Assembly: GCA_024637135.1 (NCBI GenBank)
Contig: JAGXFT010000085.1
Location: 1 to 50,132, forward strand
DNA: 50,132 nt
Reading direction: 5' to 3'
From: Nitriliruptorales bacterium
Lineage (GTDB): Bacteria; Actinomycetota; Nitriliruptoria; Nitriliruptorales; Nitriliruptoraceae
The notes beneath the pieces are model-generated. The model was not told the DNA's origin. It did not search any database and worked only from the letters and a program-made list of their open reading frames with translations. Positions 17,739-26,214 of the stretch are shown piece by piece; the stretch's first letter is position 1; each line of letters opens with the position of its first letter. The translations under genes were made by a program, and so were the position numbers.

Positions 17739-18833
17739 ATGACCACCGACCGCCTCGACCGCGTCCGCCGGCGACTCGCGGACCTGGACGTCGGCGCCCT
17801 GCTGGTGGGCCCGTCCGCCGACCTGCGCTGGCTGGTCGGGTACCAGGCCATGCCGCTGGAGCGACTGACCATGCTGGTCGTGCCTGCCGACGGCGACCCC
17901 ACGCTGTTGGTGCCGACGCTGGAGCGTGCCCGGGCCGAGGCCTCCGGTGCCGCCGACCTGGTGCGGGTGGAGACGTGGGAGGAGACCGATGATCCGATCG
18001 GGCGGGTGGCCGACCGCCTCGCGGACGCCGACGCAACCCAGGGCCCGCTGGCGGTCCAGGACCAACTGTGGACCTCGTTCACGCTGGCGCTGCAGGCCCG
18101 CCTTCCGGGGGCCGAGTGGCGGGCCGGAAGCACGGTCACCAGCCCGCTGCGCCAGGTCAAGGACGCCGGCGAGGTGGCCGCGCTGCACGCCGTCGGTGCC
18201 GCGATCGACGAGGTCCACGCCGGCGTGGCCGACCTCCTGCGCCCGGGACGGACGGAGGCCGAGGTCGGGACGGACATCGCCGCGGCCATCCGGGCCACCC
18301 ACGACGACGTGGCGTTCGTGATCGTCGCCAGCGGACCCAACGGTGCCAGCCCGCATCACGAACTGTCGTCGCGGGTCATCGAGGACGGTGACCCGGTCGT
18401 GGTCGACATCGGCGGTGTCCTCGACGGCTACTGCTCGGACGAGACCCGCAACTACGTGCTCGGGTCGGTCGACCCGGAGTACCAGGACCTGCACGACGTG
18501 CTGGAGGAGGCCCAGGCCGCCGGCGTGGCGGCCGTCCGTCCCGGGGTGACCGCGGCGTCGGTCGATGCGGCGGCGCGCGCGGTCATCGACGACGCCGGTC
18601 ACGGGGACCAGTTCATCCACCGCACCGGACACGGAATCGGCGTCGACGGTCACGAGGAACCCTGGATCGTGGCCGGCAACGACACCGAACTGGTGGCGGG
18701 CATGGCGTTCTCGGTCGAGCCCGGCATCTACGTCGCCGGCCAGCACGGTGCGCGGATCGAGGACATCGTGGTCGTGACCGACGACGGGGTCGCGGCGGCC
18801 AACCATCGCCCACGCGGCATCACGGTCGCATGA
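17739..18833 (+). CDS. M24-family Xaa-Pro aminopeptidase-like metallopeptidase
   Basis: 364 residues. An N-terminal creatinase-type domain (about 1-130) precedes a pita-bread metallopeptidase domain. The five metal ligands are all present: Asp223 and Asp234 (VVDIGGVLDGYCSDETR), His298 (RTGHGIG), Glu327 (SVEPGIY) and Glu341 (RIEDIVVV). This supports an active dinuclear aminopeptidase that removes a residue preceding proline; PepQ-like dipeptidase activity is an alternative. The ATG at 17739 follows GGGAG. The stop overlaps the next gene as ATGA, so the two are coupled. Confidence 0.92.
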   Translation: MTTDRLDRVRRRLADLDVGALLVGPSADLRWLVGYQAMPLERLTMLVVPADGDPTLLVPTLERARAEASGAADLVRVETWEETDDPIGRVADRLADADATQGPLAVQDQLWTSFTLALQARLPGAEWRAGSTVTSPLRQVKDAGEVAALHAVGAAIDEVHAGVADLLRPGRTEAEVGTDIAAAIRATHDDVAFVIVASGPNGASPHHELSSRVIEDGDPVVVDIGGVLDGYCSDETRNYVLGSVDPEYQDLHDVLEEAQAAGVAAVRPGVTAASVDAAARAVIDDAGHGDQFIHRTGHGIGVDGHEEPWIVAGNDTELVAGMAFSVEPGIYVAGQHGARIEDIVVVTDDGVAAANHRPRGITVA

Positions 18834-19240
18834 GCCACGACGACGTCCCGATGGACGAGACCCCCGCACCGCCCGCCTCGGCCTCCGGAGACGCGGCAGA
18901 CGGCTCGCGAGACAGATCGCGAGACGGGGCCGGAGACGGGGCCCGTCCGCGTGACCCACGCCTGCGACTGGTCGCGATCGAACTGGGCGTCGGCGTCGGA
19001 CTCGCGATCGTGGGGGCGCTCGGGGTCGGTGTCGGCGGCGGGAGCGGCGAGGCCGGCGCCGCGGTCCTGCTGCTCGTCCTGTCGCTGACCTTCGCCACCG
19101 GCGCCATGACCGCACTCGTCACGGCACTGGTCGACGAGTACCGGCACCGACCGGTGGGCTCGCGGCGCGTGGTGGTCGGGATCGTCCTGTTCGTCGCCGC
19201 GGCTGCCTTCATGGCCATGACCGCCGGTGTGGGTGGCTGA
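18830..19240 (+). CDS. Small membrane protein of unknown function
   Basis: 136 residues; no family recognised. The first 45 residues are hydrophilic and acidic, with two near-identical RDRSRDGAGDGARPRD-like repeats. Three hydrophobic stretches follow (about 46-68, 74-98 and 113-133), with HRPVGSRR between the last two, so the short loop there is probably cytosolic. The ATG overlaps the stop of the M24 peptidase gene, indicating co-translation. No catalytic motif is visible. Confidence 0.7.
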   Translation: MSHDDVPMDETPAPPASASGDAADGSRDRSRDGAGDGARPRDPRLRLVAIELGVGVGLAIVGALGVGVGGGSGEAGAAVLLLVLSLTFATGAMTALVTALVDEYRHRPVGSRRVVVGIVLFVAAAAFMAMTAGVGG

Positions 19241-19396
19241 GCCCGGTCCGAGTCCGCCGGTGGCGCCGAACAGCGGGACGCCGGTCCCGAGCGTGGCGGT
19301 CGGGGGTCCCGGGTTGGGGGACCGCGAGGGGTCCCACTGCTACCGTTCATCGTCGCGTTGCCGTTCGGCAACCCCGTCGTCGCCTGGACCACGCCG

Positions 19397-21016
19397 ATGA
19401 AGATCCGAGACCCCGGGACCACAGCGCCCCCCACAGGCGTCGTCGATCCCCACCGTCGACCGTCGCCGGTCGAGGCCACGCCGCCGCGGGGCGTGCTGCT
19501 GACCGCCGACCGCATCGTGACGCTGGGCCACGGGCGCTACCAGGCACGCGCCATCCTGGTCCGAGGATCGCGCGTCCTGTGGGTCGGTGACGATCCCGAC
19601 CTCGCGCCGCCCCATGCACGCCGCGTCGACCTCGATGGATGTGTCGTCGGCCCGGCCTTCGTCGACAGCCACGTCCACCTGACCCCGACCGGCATCAGCC
19701 AGTTGGGGCTTGACCTGTCGAGCGTGCGTTCCCCCGAGGACCTCCTGCGGGCGGTCCGACTCCACGCCGAACACCACACGGGCCGGGTCATCTGGGGCCA
19801 TGGATGGGACGACCACGACTGGACTGGCGCGCTGCCGACACCCCGTGAACTGCACGAGGCGGCCGGCGGGCGACCGGCCACGCTGGCCCGCATCGACGGC
19901 CACTCCTGCCTGGTCGACACCTCCACGCTGCAGTCGGCGCCACTGGCGCGCAGTGGCGGGATCGAGCGCGACGCGGACGGGGTCGCCACCGGCGTGCTGC
20001 GCCGGGACGCCAACAAGGTCGCCCGTCGCTGGGCGGTGGGCGCGATGTCCGACGAGGACCTCGACCGTGCGCGAGCCGAGGCCGTCCGGGTGGCGGTCTC
20101 CAGGGGTGTGGGCACGGTGCACGAGATGGGTGGTCCCGACGCCATGGGCGTGGACGACTTCGACGCCTGGCGAGAACGTGACTGGGCCCTGGAGGTGATC
20201 CCGTACTGGGGTGCCCCGGACCTGCCGTTCGTGCTCGAACGCGACCTGCGACACGTCGGCGGCGACATCTGGCTCGACGGCAGCATGGGCTCGCACACCG
20301 CTGCCCTGACCGAACCCTACGAGGACCATCCGACGTCGGGATCGCTGGAGTTCGACGACCACACGCTCGTGGAACTGTTCACCGAGGCGACCCACGCGGG
20401 GGTGCAGGTCGCGATCCACGCCATCGGCGACGCGGCGCTGGACCAGGCCATCCGGTGCTGGACGACCGTCGTCGCGGGACTCCCGGACCACCTCCCGGAC
20501 GCGGTCAGGCGACTGCGCCACCGCATCGAGCACGCCGAGGTCCTGCGCATCGACCAACTCGAACGGATCGTGGACCTCGGGCTGGTCGTCTCCGCGCAAC
20601 CGGTCTTCGAGACCCTGTGGGGCCAGCCCGGTGGCCTGTACGAGCGTCGCCTGGGGGTCGAGCGGGCCGGGTTGACCAATCCGTACCGGGCGCTGGCCGA
20701 CCGCGGCGTGCCACTGGCGTTCGGATCCGACGCCAACGTGACCCCCATCGACCCGTGGGAGATGGTCTTCGCCGCCGAGCACCGCAGCCGCGCCCAGCAC
20801 GAGATCACGCGGCTGGAGGCCGTGTCGGCCTCGACCCTGGGCGGACGCCACGCCGCACGCCAGGAACGCTGGGTCGGGGTCCTGCGCGCCGGCATGCGCG
20901 CCGACCTGTGTGCCTGGGAGGACGATCCGTTCGAGGCCGACGACCCGCGGGGGGCATCGTGCGCCCTGACCATGGTGCGCGGCCGCGTTGCCCACGGGGA
21001 TCTCGGCGACGTGTGA
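19397..21016 (+). CDS. YtcJ-like amidohydrolase
   Basis: 539 residues from the ATG at 19397. Metal-dependent hydrolase of the amidohydrolase superfamily, YtcJ-like subgroup, with substrates that are mostly unknown. DSHVHL gives metal ligands His92 and His94. Further blocks are WGHGWDDHDW, HAIGDAALD, HRIEHAEV and AFGSDANVTPIDPWE, the last containing the conserved Asp. A C-terminal beta segment (GMRADLCAWEDDPFE) completes the small domain. The frame stays open back to a TTG at 19358 inside a small hairpin (GTTGCC-GTTC-GGCAAC, 19357-19372), so the start is uncertain. A TACCGT at 19341-19346 may be the -10. No signal peptide is visible. Confidence 0.85.
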   Translation: MKIRDPGTTAPPTGVVDPHRRPSPVEATPPRGVLLTADRIVTLGHGRYQARAILVRGSRVLWVGDDPDLAPPHARRVDLDGCVVGPAFVDSHVHLTPTGISQLGLDLSSVRSPEDLLRAVRLHAEHHTGRVIWGHGWDDHDWTGALPTPRELHEAAGGRPATLARIDGHSCLVDTSTLQSAPLARSGGIERDADGVATGVLRRDANKVARRWAVGAMSDEDLDRARAEAVRVAVSRGVGTVHEMGGPDAMGVDDFDAWRERDWALEVIPYWGAPDLPFVLERDLRHVGGDIWLDGSMGSHTAALTEPYEDHPTSGSLEFDDHTLVELFTEATHAGVQVAIHAIGDAALDQAIRCWTTVVAGLPDHLPDAVRRLRHRIEHAEVLRIDQLERIVDLGLVVSAQPVFETLWGQPGGLYERRLGVERAGLTNPYRALADRGVPLAFGSDANVTPIDPWEMVFAAEHRSRAQHEITRLEAVSASTLGGRHAARQERWVGVLRAGMRADLCAWEDDPFEADDPRGASCALTMVRGRVAHGDLGDV

Positions 21017-21103
21017 ATCGCGGCCGGGCAGGGCCGGCGAACCGGTCCCGGACAGTGCTCGTCCGGGCGTCGCAGGGTTGGGTGACGGCCGCGGCCGATG
21101 CGG

Positions 21104-21109
21104 TATGGT
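21104..21109 (+). promoter_or_regulatory. Possible -10 element of the DUF4193 gene
   Basis: TATGGT lies 40 bp upstream of the chosen ATG in the gap after the amidohydrolase gene. A GGTGAC at 21081-21086 is 17 bp upstream but is a poor -35. The gene has its own strong GGAGG, consistent with a separate transcript. Confidence 0.35.
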
Positions 21110-21149
21110 CCGCCGCGTTCCTCCCTTGCTCCTCCCGGAGGCGATGACC

Positions 21150-21650
21150 ATGACCGACTTCGACGACGTCGACGACGTCGACGAGCTCGACGCCGAGCTG
21201 GCAGACGTGCTCGACGACGACCTCGACGAGGCCCTGGGCGAGGACTTCGACGACGAGGACCCGGACCTGGCGGGGATCGACCTGGCCACGTTGGGGCTGG
21301 AGGACATCCCCGACGAGGACGATGAGGAGGACGACGAGGACGACGACGAGTCCGCGGACGACGACGAGGACCAGGACGAGGTCGACCTCGAGACCGACGA
21401 CGGCATCCCCGGTGACGATGACGTCGAGGACGGCCTGGTCGTGGCACCCGGCGGCGGCGACGCGACCGCGCTGGTCGAGGACGACGACCTGCTCGACGTC
21501 GTGGACGACGTGCCCGCGCCGTTGGAGCGCGACCTGGACGTGGACGACGAGGTTCGGGAGGGCGAGTTCGTCTGCCGCTCCTGCTTCATGGCCAAGCGCG
21601 AGTCCGCGCTGGCCGACGAGGAACACCAACTCTGCCGCGACTGCGTGTGA
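21150..21650 (+). CDS. DUF4193-type acidic zinc-ribbon protein
   Basis: 166 residues. The C-terminal 27 residues form a zinc ribbon with C142-x2-C145 and C162-x2-C165 (FVCRSCF and LCRDC), the signature of the actinobacterial DUF4193 family. The preceding 135 residues are almost entirely Asp/Glu, with runs such as DEDDEEDDEDDDE, and are surely disordered; this is longer than the usual family N-terminus. The ATG at 21150 is preferred over the one at 21144 because GGAGG lies exactly eight bases upstream. It is upstream of lnt, as is typical. Function is unknown; the acidic tail suggests binding to a basic partner. Confidence 0.8.
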   Translation: MTDFDDVDDVDELDAELADVLDDDLDEALGEDFDDEDPDLAGIDLATLGLEDIPDEDDEEDDEDDDESADDDEDQDEVDLETDDGIPGDDDVEDGLVVAPGGGDATALVEDDDLLDVVDDVPAPLERDLDVDDEVREGEFVCRSCFMAKRESALADEEHQLCRDCV

Positions 21651-21684
21651 ACGGGTGGTCCGTGGCAGGTCCGGGAACGGGTCG

Positions 21685-23304
21685 TTGACGGACGCGGAGC
21701 CGTCGACGTGGCCGGGAACACTGCCGCTATGGGTCCCGGTCGCGGCCGCCCTGGTGGCCGGCGTCCTGCTGCCCGTGGTCCATCCGCCCGTGGGTGCCCG
21801 CCTGCTGGCGTTCGTGCTCCCCGCCATGCTCGCGGTCGCCGCCGAGGGCGCCGTGGTGGCTGGTCGCCGGCCCGCGACGCTGGGGTTCGTGGCGGGCCTG
21901 GTCGGCAACCTCGTACTGGTGCACTGGATCAGCGGACGCGCCGGCATCCTCGCGTGGCTCCTGCTCGCGCTGGTCGGGGCGGGTTGGTGGGCGTTGCTGG
22001 CGGAACTGCTGGCCGCGGCACTGCGTCGACGGTGGTCGACCCTGCTGGCCCCGTTGCTGTGGGTCGGGATCGATGCGTGGCGGGGATCGTGGCCGTTCAG
22101 CGGGTTCGGGTGGGGGACGATCGGGGTCTCCCAGGCAGGCAACGGCTGGCTGGTGCCGGTCGCGCGCGTGCTGGGGGAGAAGGGCCTGACGTTGGTCGTC
22201 GTGTCGATGTCGCTGTTCGCCTGGGTCGCGATCCGCGACGGCCTGCGGACGACGGGACCGGAGGCGCTCGACGCCGGCGACACCGATTCGACTCGGGACC
22301 CGGACGTCTCCACGACGCCCGCACTCCGGGCAGCCACCTTGGGCACCGGCGGACTGGTCGTGGTCGTGTTGGCCGTGACCATGGTCACCGTGGGCCCGCC
22401 GGCGTCGACCGGGACCATCGACGTGCTGGCGGTCCAGGGCAACGACCTCGAGTTCCCGACCGGTCCGTACCTGGACGATGCCCTGGTGGTGGCGTCGCAG
22501 GCACTGGCCGCCACGCAGGCCAGCATCACGGCTGATGGGCCCGCGGACCTGGTGGTGTGGCCGGAGGGGACGGTCGGGATCGACCCTGCCCGTGATCCGG
22601 CCTTCCAGGATGTCGTGGAGCGTGCCGGGGCCGTCACCGACGGGCGCCTGCTCCTGGGGACCGACCGCGAGGACCCGGACTCCACCAACCTGTTCCGGAT
22701 CAGCGCCGTGGTGGGACCGGACGGCACCCAGGAGCAGGTCTACCGCAAGCGCACGTTGGTCCCGTTCGGCGAGTACGTGCCCTTCCGGTCGCTGATCGAC
22801 TGGTACCCCCCGCTGCAACAGGTCCCGCGTGACGTCCTCCCCGGGAGCGAGGCGATGGCCCTGCGGGTCGGCGACGTGACCGTGGCGATCGGGATCTGTT
22901 TCGAGTCGATGTACCCCGAAGTCCTGCGTTCCAACATCCTGGCCGGCGACGAGCCCGCACAGGTGGTCGTGGTGTCCTCGGCCGACTCGTCGTTCGGACG
23001 ATCCGGCCAACCGGCCCAGCACGTCGACCAGTCGCGACTGCGCGCGATCGAGACCGGGAGATGGGTCGTCCATGCGACCACGTCAGGCGTCACCACCCTG
23101 GTCGCGCCGGATGGTTCCCTGCACGGGGGCACCGACCTGTTCACGGTGGACACGGTCCGGGGCGAGGTCGGCCTGGCCACGGGCCTGACCCCGTTCCTGC
23201 GCTGGGGCGACGTGCTCGCCCCGGTCACCCGGCTGCTGGTCGCGCTGGCCGCGGCCGCCCTGGTGGTGGCCAACCTGACGAACCGACCGAGGAACGCCGC
23301 ATGA
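21685..23304 (+). CDS. lnt: Apolipoprotein N-acyltransferase Lnt
   Basis: 539 residues. Adds the third acyl chain to lipoproteins at the outer face of the cytoplasmic membrane. The N-terminal half has about six membrane segments; the C-terminal half is a nitrilase-type domain with Glu294 (WPEG), Lys355 (YRKRTLVPFGEY) and Cys405 (GICFESMYPE) as the triad, followed by one last membrane helix. The start is uncertain: TTG at 21685 is taken because GGGAACGGG precedes it, with an in-frame GTG at 21655 as alternative. Its stop overlaps the downstream mannosyltransferase gene as ATGA. The BMP lipoprotein in this window is a plausible substrate. Confidence 0.92.
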   Translation: MTDAEPSTWPGTLPLWVPVAAALVAGVLLPVVHPPVGARLLAFVLPAMLAVAAEGAVVAGRRPATLGFVAGLVGNLVLVHWISGRAGILAWLLLALVGAGWWALLAELLAAALRRRWSTLLAPLLWVGIDAWRGSWPFSGFGWGTIGVSQAGNGWLVPVARVLGEKGLTLVVVSMSLFAWVAIRDGLRTTGPEALDAGDTDSTRDPDVSTTPALRAATLGTGGLVVVVLAVTMVTVGPPASTGTIDVLAVQGNDLEFPTGPYLDDALVVASQALAATQASITADGPADLVVWPEGTVGIDPARDPAFQDVVERAGAVTDGRLLLGTDREDPDSTNLFRISAVVGPDGTQEQVYRKRTLVPFGEYVPFRSLIDWYPPLQQVPRDVLPGSEAMALRVGDVTVAIGICFESMYPEVLRSNILAGDEPAQVVVVSSADSSFGRSGQPAQHVDQSRLRAIETGRWVVHATTSGVTTLVAPDGSLHGGTDLFTVDTVRGEVGLATGLTPFLRWGDVLAPVTRLLVALAAAALVVANLTNRPRNAA

Positions 23305-24107
23305 CCGCCGGACCCGAGCTGCCCGACGACGGCGACGACCGTCCCGCGACGCTCGTCGTGATCCCCACCTACGAGGAACGCGAGACGCTCCCGCAGTTGC
23401 TGCCGTTGCTGCTGGACGGGCCGACCTCCATCGACGTGCTGGTGGTCGACGACAACTCCCCGGACGGCACGGGGGAGTGGGCCGACACGGTTGCCGCCGA
23501 GGACGAGCGCGTCAACGTCCTGCACCGGCCGGGCAAGCAGGGACTGGGTACGGCCTACCGTGCCGGCCTCGGCTGGGGGCTGGAGCGCGGGTACGAGTTG
23601 CTGGTCGAGATGGACGCCGACCTCTCGCACGACCCGATCCACCTGCCGGCCCTGCTCGCGGCCGCCGAGCACGCCGACCTCGTGCTGGGGTCGCGGTACG
23701 TGCCGGGTGGCGGCACGGCCAACTGGCCGTGGCACCGTCGGGCGCTGTCGGCCGGTGGCAACATCTACGTGCGCACCCTGACCGGGTTGCCGGTGCACGA
23801 CGCCACGTCCGGCTACCGCGTCTTCCGACGCGCCGTCCTGGAGGAGATCGGGCTCGCCGAACTGACGTCCGAGGGCTACTCGTTCCAGCTCGAGACCGTG
23901 CTGGCATCCCACCGCGCGGGGTTCCGAGTGCGCGAGGTCCCCATCCGGTTCGTGGAACGCACCGTGGGGGCGTCCAAGATCTCGCGTCGCATCGTGGTCG
24001 AGGCGATGGCGCGGGTCGTGGCGTGGTCCCTGGAGCGCCCGCGACACCCCGACGGGGCCCATCCACGCTCGGTCGGCGCTACCGCCCCACAGGGGCCGGT
24101 AGCCTGA
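23301..24107 (+). CDS. Polyprenol-phosphate mannosyltransferase, Ppm1-like
   Basis: 268 residues. GT2-family enzyme that transfers mannose (or another hexose) from a nucleotide sugar to polyprenyl phosphate, supplying the donor for lipoglycan and protein O-mannosylation. The fold begins VVIPTYEERETL, with VVDDNSPDGT and the metal-binding EMDADLSHDP. GSRYVPGGGTANWPWHRR, DATSGYRVFRR and SEGYSFQLE are characteristic of dolichyl-phosphate mannose synthases. There is no C-terminal membrane domain, so a membrane partner is needed. In M. tuberculosis one polypeptide (Ppm1) joins this domain to an Lnt domain; here they are two genes with a 4-base overlap, which supports a physical complex. Confidence 0.9.
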   Translation: MTAGPELPDDGDDRPATLVVIPTYEERETLPQLLPLLLDGPTSIDVLVVDDNSPDGTGEWADTVAAEDERVNVLHRPGKQGLGTAYRAGLGWGLERGYELLVEMDADLSHDPIHLPALLAAAEHADLVLGSRYVPGGGTANWPWHRRALSAGGNIYVRTLTGLPVHDATSGYRVFRRAVLEEIGLAELTSEGYSFQLETVLASHRAGFRVREVPIRFVERTVGASKISRRIVVEAMARVVAWSLERPRHPDGAHPRSVGATAPQGPVA

Positions 24108-24125
24108 TCCATTCGGCGGTCCCAC

Positions 24126-24201
24126 GCCCCTGTCGTCCAGCGGTCCAGGATCCCACCCTTTCAAGGTGGTGACGCGGGTTCGAATCCCGTCGGGGGTACC
24201 A
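24126..24201 (+). tRNA. tRNA-Glu, anticodon UUC
   Basis: A 76-nt cloverleaf with encoded CCA (24199-24201). The acceptor stem pairs GCCCCTG with CGGGGGT, including a G-U at position 1-72, which also occurs in actinobacterial tRNA-Glu. The anticodon stem is CCACC/GGTGG around CTTTCAA, giving anticodon TTC. The T-arm is GCGGG-TTCGAAT-CCCGT. It lies between ppm and an unknown gene on the same strand. Confidence 0.95.
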
Positions 24202-24280
24202 CCGAACATCCGATCGCCCCCGACGGACGTCGTGGGCCCGGCGCAGCACCCACCCGAGCACCAACCCGCAAGGACGTCAC

Positions 24281-24754
24281 GTGGCAGCCAAGAAGACCAC
24301 GCTCCAGATCCCGGTCGAACGCCAGAAGGCCGCCCAGGCTGCCGGGACGTTCGACCTCGACGAACTCCCCGGCCTGCTGGGTCGGCCGGACGCCGCCGTG
24401 CGACTTGCGCGGACCGCCAAGGGCGACAAGGCCCTCAAGAGCGTCCGGACGCTGAACTCGTTGACCAAGCTCTCCAACGGGCAGATGATCGCCAACTACG
24501 GGCGCTCCGAGTCCCGCTGGGCCCAGACCTACCAGCGCCGCCGCGCGGGCAACGCCGACGTCCACGAGCTGCTGTCCTACGCACGCCAGCTGGTCGCCAT
24601 GACCCCGGACGGCGAACTCGGCATCTTCCTGATGGGCCATGCCGGGCAGGGCGCCTGCATCCCCCTGTGGGTGCCACAGGAGGAAGTCACGCTGACCGTG
24701 CAGCCCAACGACATCGTGATGCGCTTCGACAAGAGCCCGCTCGAGGACTGGTGA
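24281..24754 (+). CDS. Hypothetical protein downstream of tRNA-Glu
   Basis: 157 residues; no family recognised. It begins MAAKKTTLQIPVERQK, has a basic helical first half (SVRTLNSLTKLSNGQMIANYGRS), then a compact second half with GIFLMGHAGQGACIPLWVPQ and a C-terminal DIVMRFDKSPLEDW. It looks like a folded cytosolic protein rather than a spurious frame: the GTG at 24281 has AAGGA upstream, codon use is even, and the frame fills the space between the tRNA and the repeat that follows. The single cysteine and the Gly-rich GHAGQGAC stretch do not match a catalytic motif I know. Confidence 0.65.
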   Translation: MAAKKTTLQIPVERQKAAQAAGTFDLDELPGLLGRPDAAVRLARTAKGDKALKSVRTLNSLTKLSNGQMIANYGRSESRWAQTYQRRRAGNADVHELLSYARQLVAMTPDGELGIFLMGHAGQGACIPLWVPQEEVTLTVQPNDIVMRFDKSPLEDW

Positions 24755-24756
24755 CG

Positions 24757-24806
24757 CGTGGCCTTCGGCCACGTTGGAGTTGCTCGCCAGGGGCTCACAA
24801 CTCCAG
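24757..24806. repeat. Dispersed palindromic repeat, third-gap copy
   Basis: Begins three bases after the preceding stop codon with a perfect 7-bp hairpin CGTGGCC-TTC-GGCCACG (24757-24773), then GGAGTTGCTCGCC-AGGGGCTCACAACTCCAG (24776-24806). The latter aligns with the reverse complement of the unit in the dop-pup gap. It can act as a terminator for the upstream gene. Confidence 0.65.
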
Positions 24807-24928
24807 GCCTGCTTGGAGATGGCCCGGGAGGGGACCGTTGTCCCGGTCCAGACCGAAGGCGTGACGGTCGATCGGATTCGGGACCGGTGGCTTGTGGATG
24901 CCTCCCGGGGTCGGTCACACGTGGGGGA

Positions 24929-24934
24929 TAGGTT
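24929..24934 (+). promoter_or_regulatory. -10 element of a leaderless-type promoter
   Basis: TAGGTT is followed by six bases (GCAGGC) and then the ATG of the RecB-like gene at 24941. No Shine-Dalgarno precedes that ATG. The expected transcription start coincides with the start codon. Confidence 0.55.
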
Positions 24935-24940
24935 GCAGGC

Positions 24941-26059
24941 ATGGATGCAACGACGACCGACTCGCTGACTGCCGACGCGCCCGCCGCGACCGGTGATGCC
25001 GCCCCGGTCGACGCGGTCCCGGCGGGCGACGCCGCCCCGGCCCTGGAGGGGATCGACGGCGACGTGCTCGACGGCGGCGACCTCGAACCCCGGCGTCCAC
25101 CCCTGATCGGCGACGACGGCCGCGTGCGACTGTCGTTCTCGCGCATCGACACCTACCAACAGTGCTCGCTGCGGTTCCGGTACCGCTACGTCGACCAGTT
25201 GCCCGGCAAGACCGCCACCTACCTGTCGTTCGGGACCTCGGTGCACTCGGCGCTGGAACTGTTCCACGAACGGACCCTGTTCGGCATGCCCAGCGAAGAG
25301 GACCTGCTGTCGTTCCTCTTCGACCACTGGGACTCCTCGGGGTACGCCAAGGTGTCGCGCGAACGACAGCTCGACGACTACCGCCGCGCCCAGACGGTCC
25401 TGCAGCGCTACCACCGACGCGTGGCCGACTCCTATCGTCCGGCGGCCGACACCGAGAAGTGGTTCGAGCTGCCGGTCGGGGACGAGGCCATGGTGGTCGG
25501 ATCGATCGACCGCGTGGACGTCGACGACGACGGCGACCTCCATGTCGTGGACTACAAGACCGGGAAGCTGCGCGACCGCGAGAAGGTCCGAGGGTCACTC
25601 CAGCTGGCCATCTACGCACTGGCCTGCGAGCACCTGTACGGGCGGCTCCCCGCCAGCGTCGCCCTGGACTACGTGGTCGCCGACGTCGAGGTCCGGGTCC
25701 CGGTCGCGGAACTGGACCTGGACGGGGCCCGGGCGGCCGTCCGGGACACCGCTCGCGAGATCCTCGCCGAGTCCTTCGAGCCGACCCCCACCCGGTTGTG
25801 CGACTGGTGCGACCACCAGTCGGTGTGCCCGGCGTGGGAAGGCGACGGCGCCGGCTACGGCCAGGCGGTGGTGGAACGCGACCGACTTCGCCGGGAACTG
25901 CGTCGCGGACTCGGGCGCCTGCGCTCGCTGGAACGGGGCATCGAGCAGTTGGCGGAGGAACTGGACGAGCGCGGCCTGGATCCGGTCGCGCTCGCCGACG
26001 CCACCGACCTGCCCGACCGGGCCCCGGACGACGCCGTCCCCGAGGCCGCGGGCTCCTGA
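24941..26059 (+). CDS. RecB-family PD-(D/E)XK nuclease with Fe-S cysteines
   Basis: 372 residues. Homologue of the actinobacterial RecB-like exonuclease encoded near the proteasome genes (Rv2119 type). After a disordered acidic N-terminus (1-60), LSFSRIDTYQQC starts the domain. His102, Asp190 (GSIDRVD), Asp204 and Lys206 (VVDYKTG) make up the nuclease core, and QLAIYA is the motif that follows it. Cys75 plus Cys287, Cys290 and Cys296 (RLCDWCDHQSVC) are spaced for a 4Fe-4S cluster as in AddB and Cas4. A C-terminal helical tail follows. It stands alone, not next to a helicase, so its role in repair is unclear. Confidence 0.88.
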   Translation: MDATTTDSLTADAPAATGDAAPVDAVPAGDAAPALEGIDGDVLDGGDLEPRRPPLIGDDGRVRLSFSRIDTYQQCSLRFRYRYVDQLPGKTATYLSFGTSVHSALELFHERTLFGMPSEEDLLSFLFDHWDSSGYAKVSRERQLDDYRRAQTVLQRYHRRVADSYRPAADTEKWFELPVGDEAMVVGSIDRVDVDDDGDLHVVDYKTGKLRDREKVRGSLQLAIYALACEHLYGRLPASVALDYVVADVEVRVPVAELDLDGARAAVRDTAREILAESFEPTPTRLCDWCDHQSVCPAWEGDGAGYGQAVVERDRLRRELRRGLGRLRSLERGIEQLAEELDERGLDPVALADATDLPDRAPDDAVPEAAGS

Positions 26060-26214
26060 CCGTTCCCGTGCCACCCCGGACCCGCCCGCCCCACCCGTCC
26101 GCCCGACATCCCGAACCGCGTGTCGCCACGTCCCGACGCCGGGGAAGCACGGACGTCGCCCACGCTACGGTGGGCGCGCCACACCAGACCCGACCAGCCG
26201 ACGAGGACGACGCC

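Noticed and set aside
24126-24201. tRNA-Glu as an integration site of a mobile element
   Set aside because: The tRNA 3' end is not repeated elsewhere in the window and no integrase or foreign-composition segment follows.
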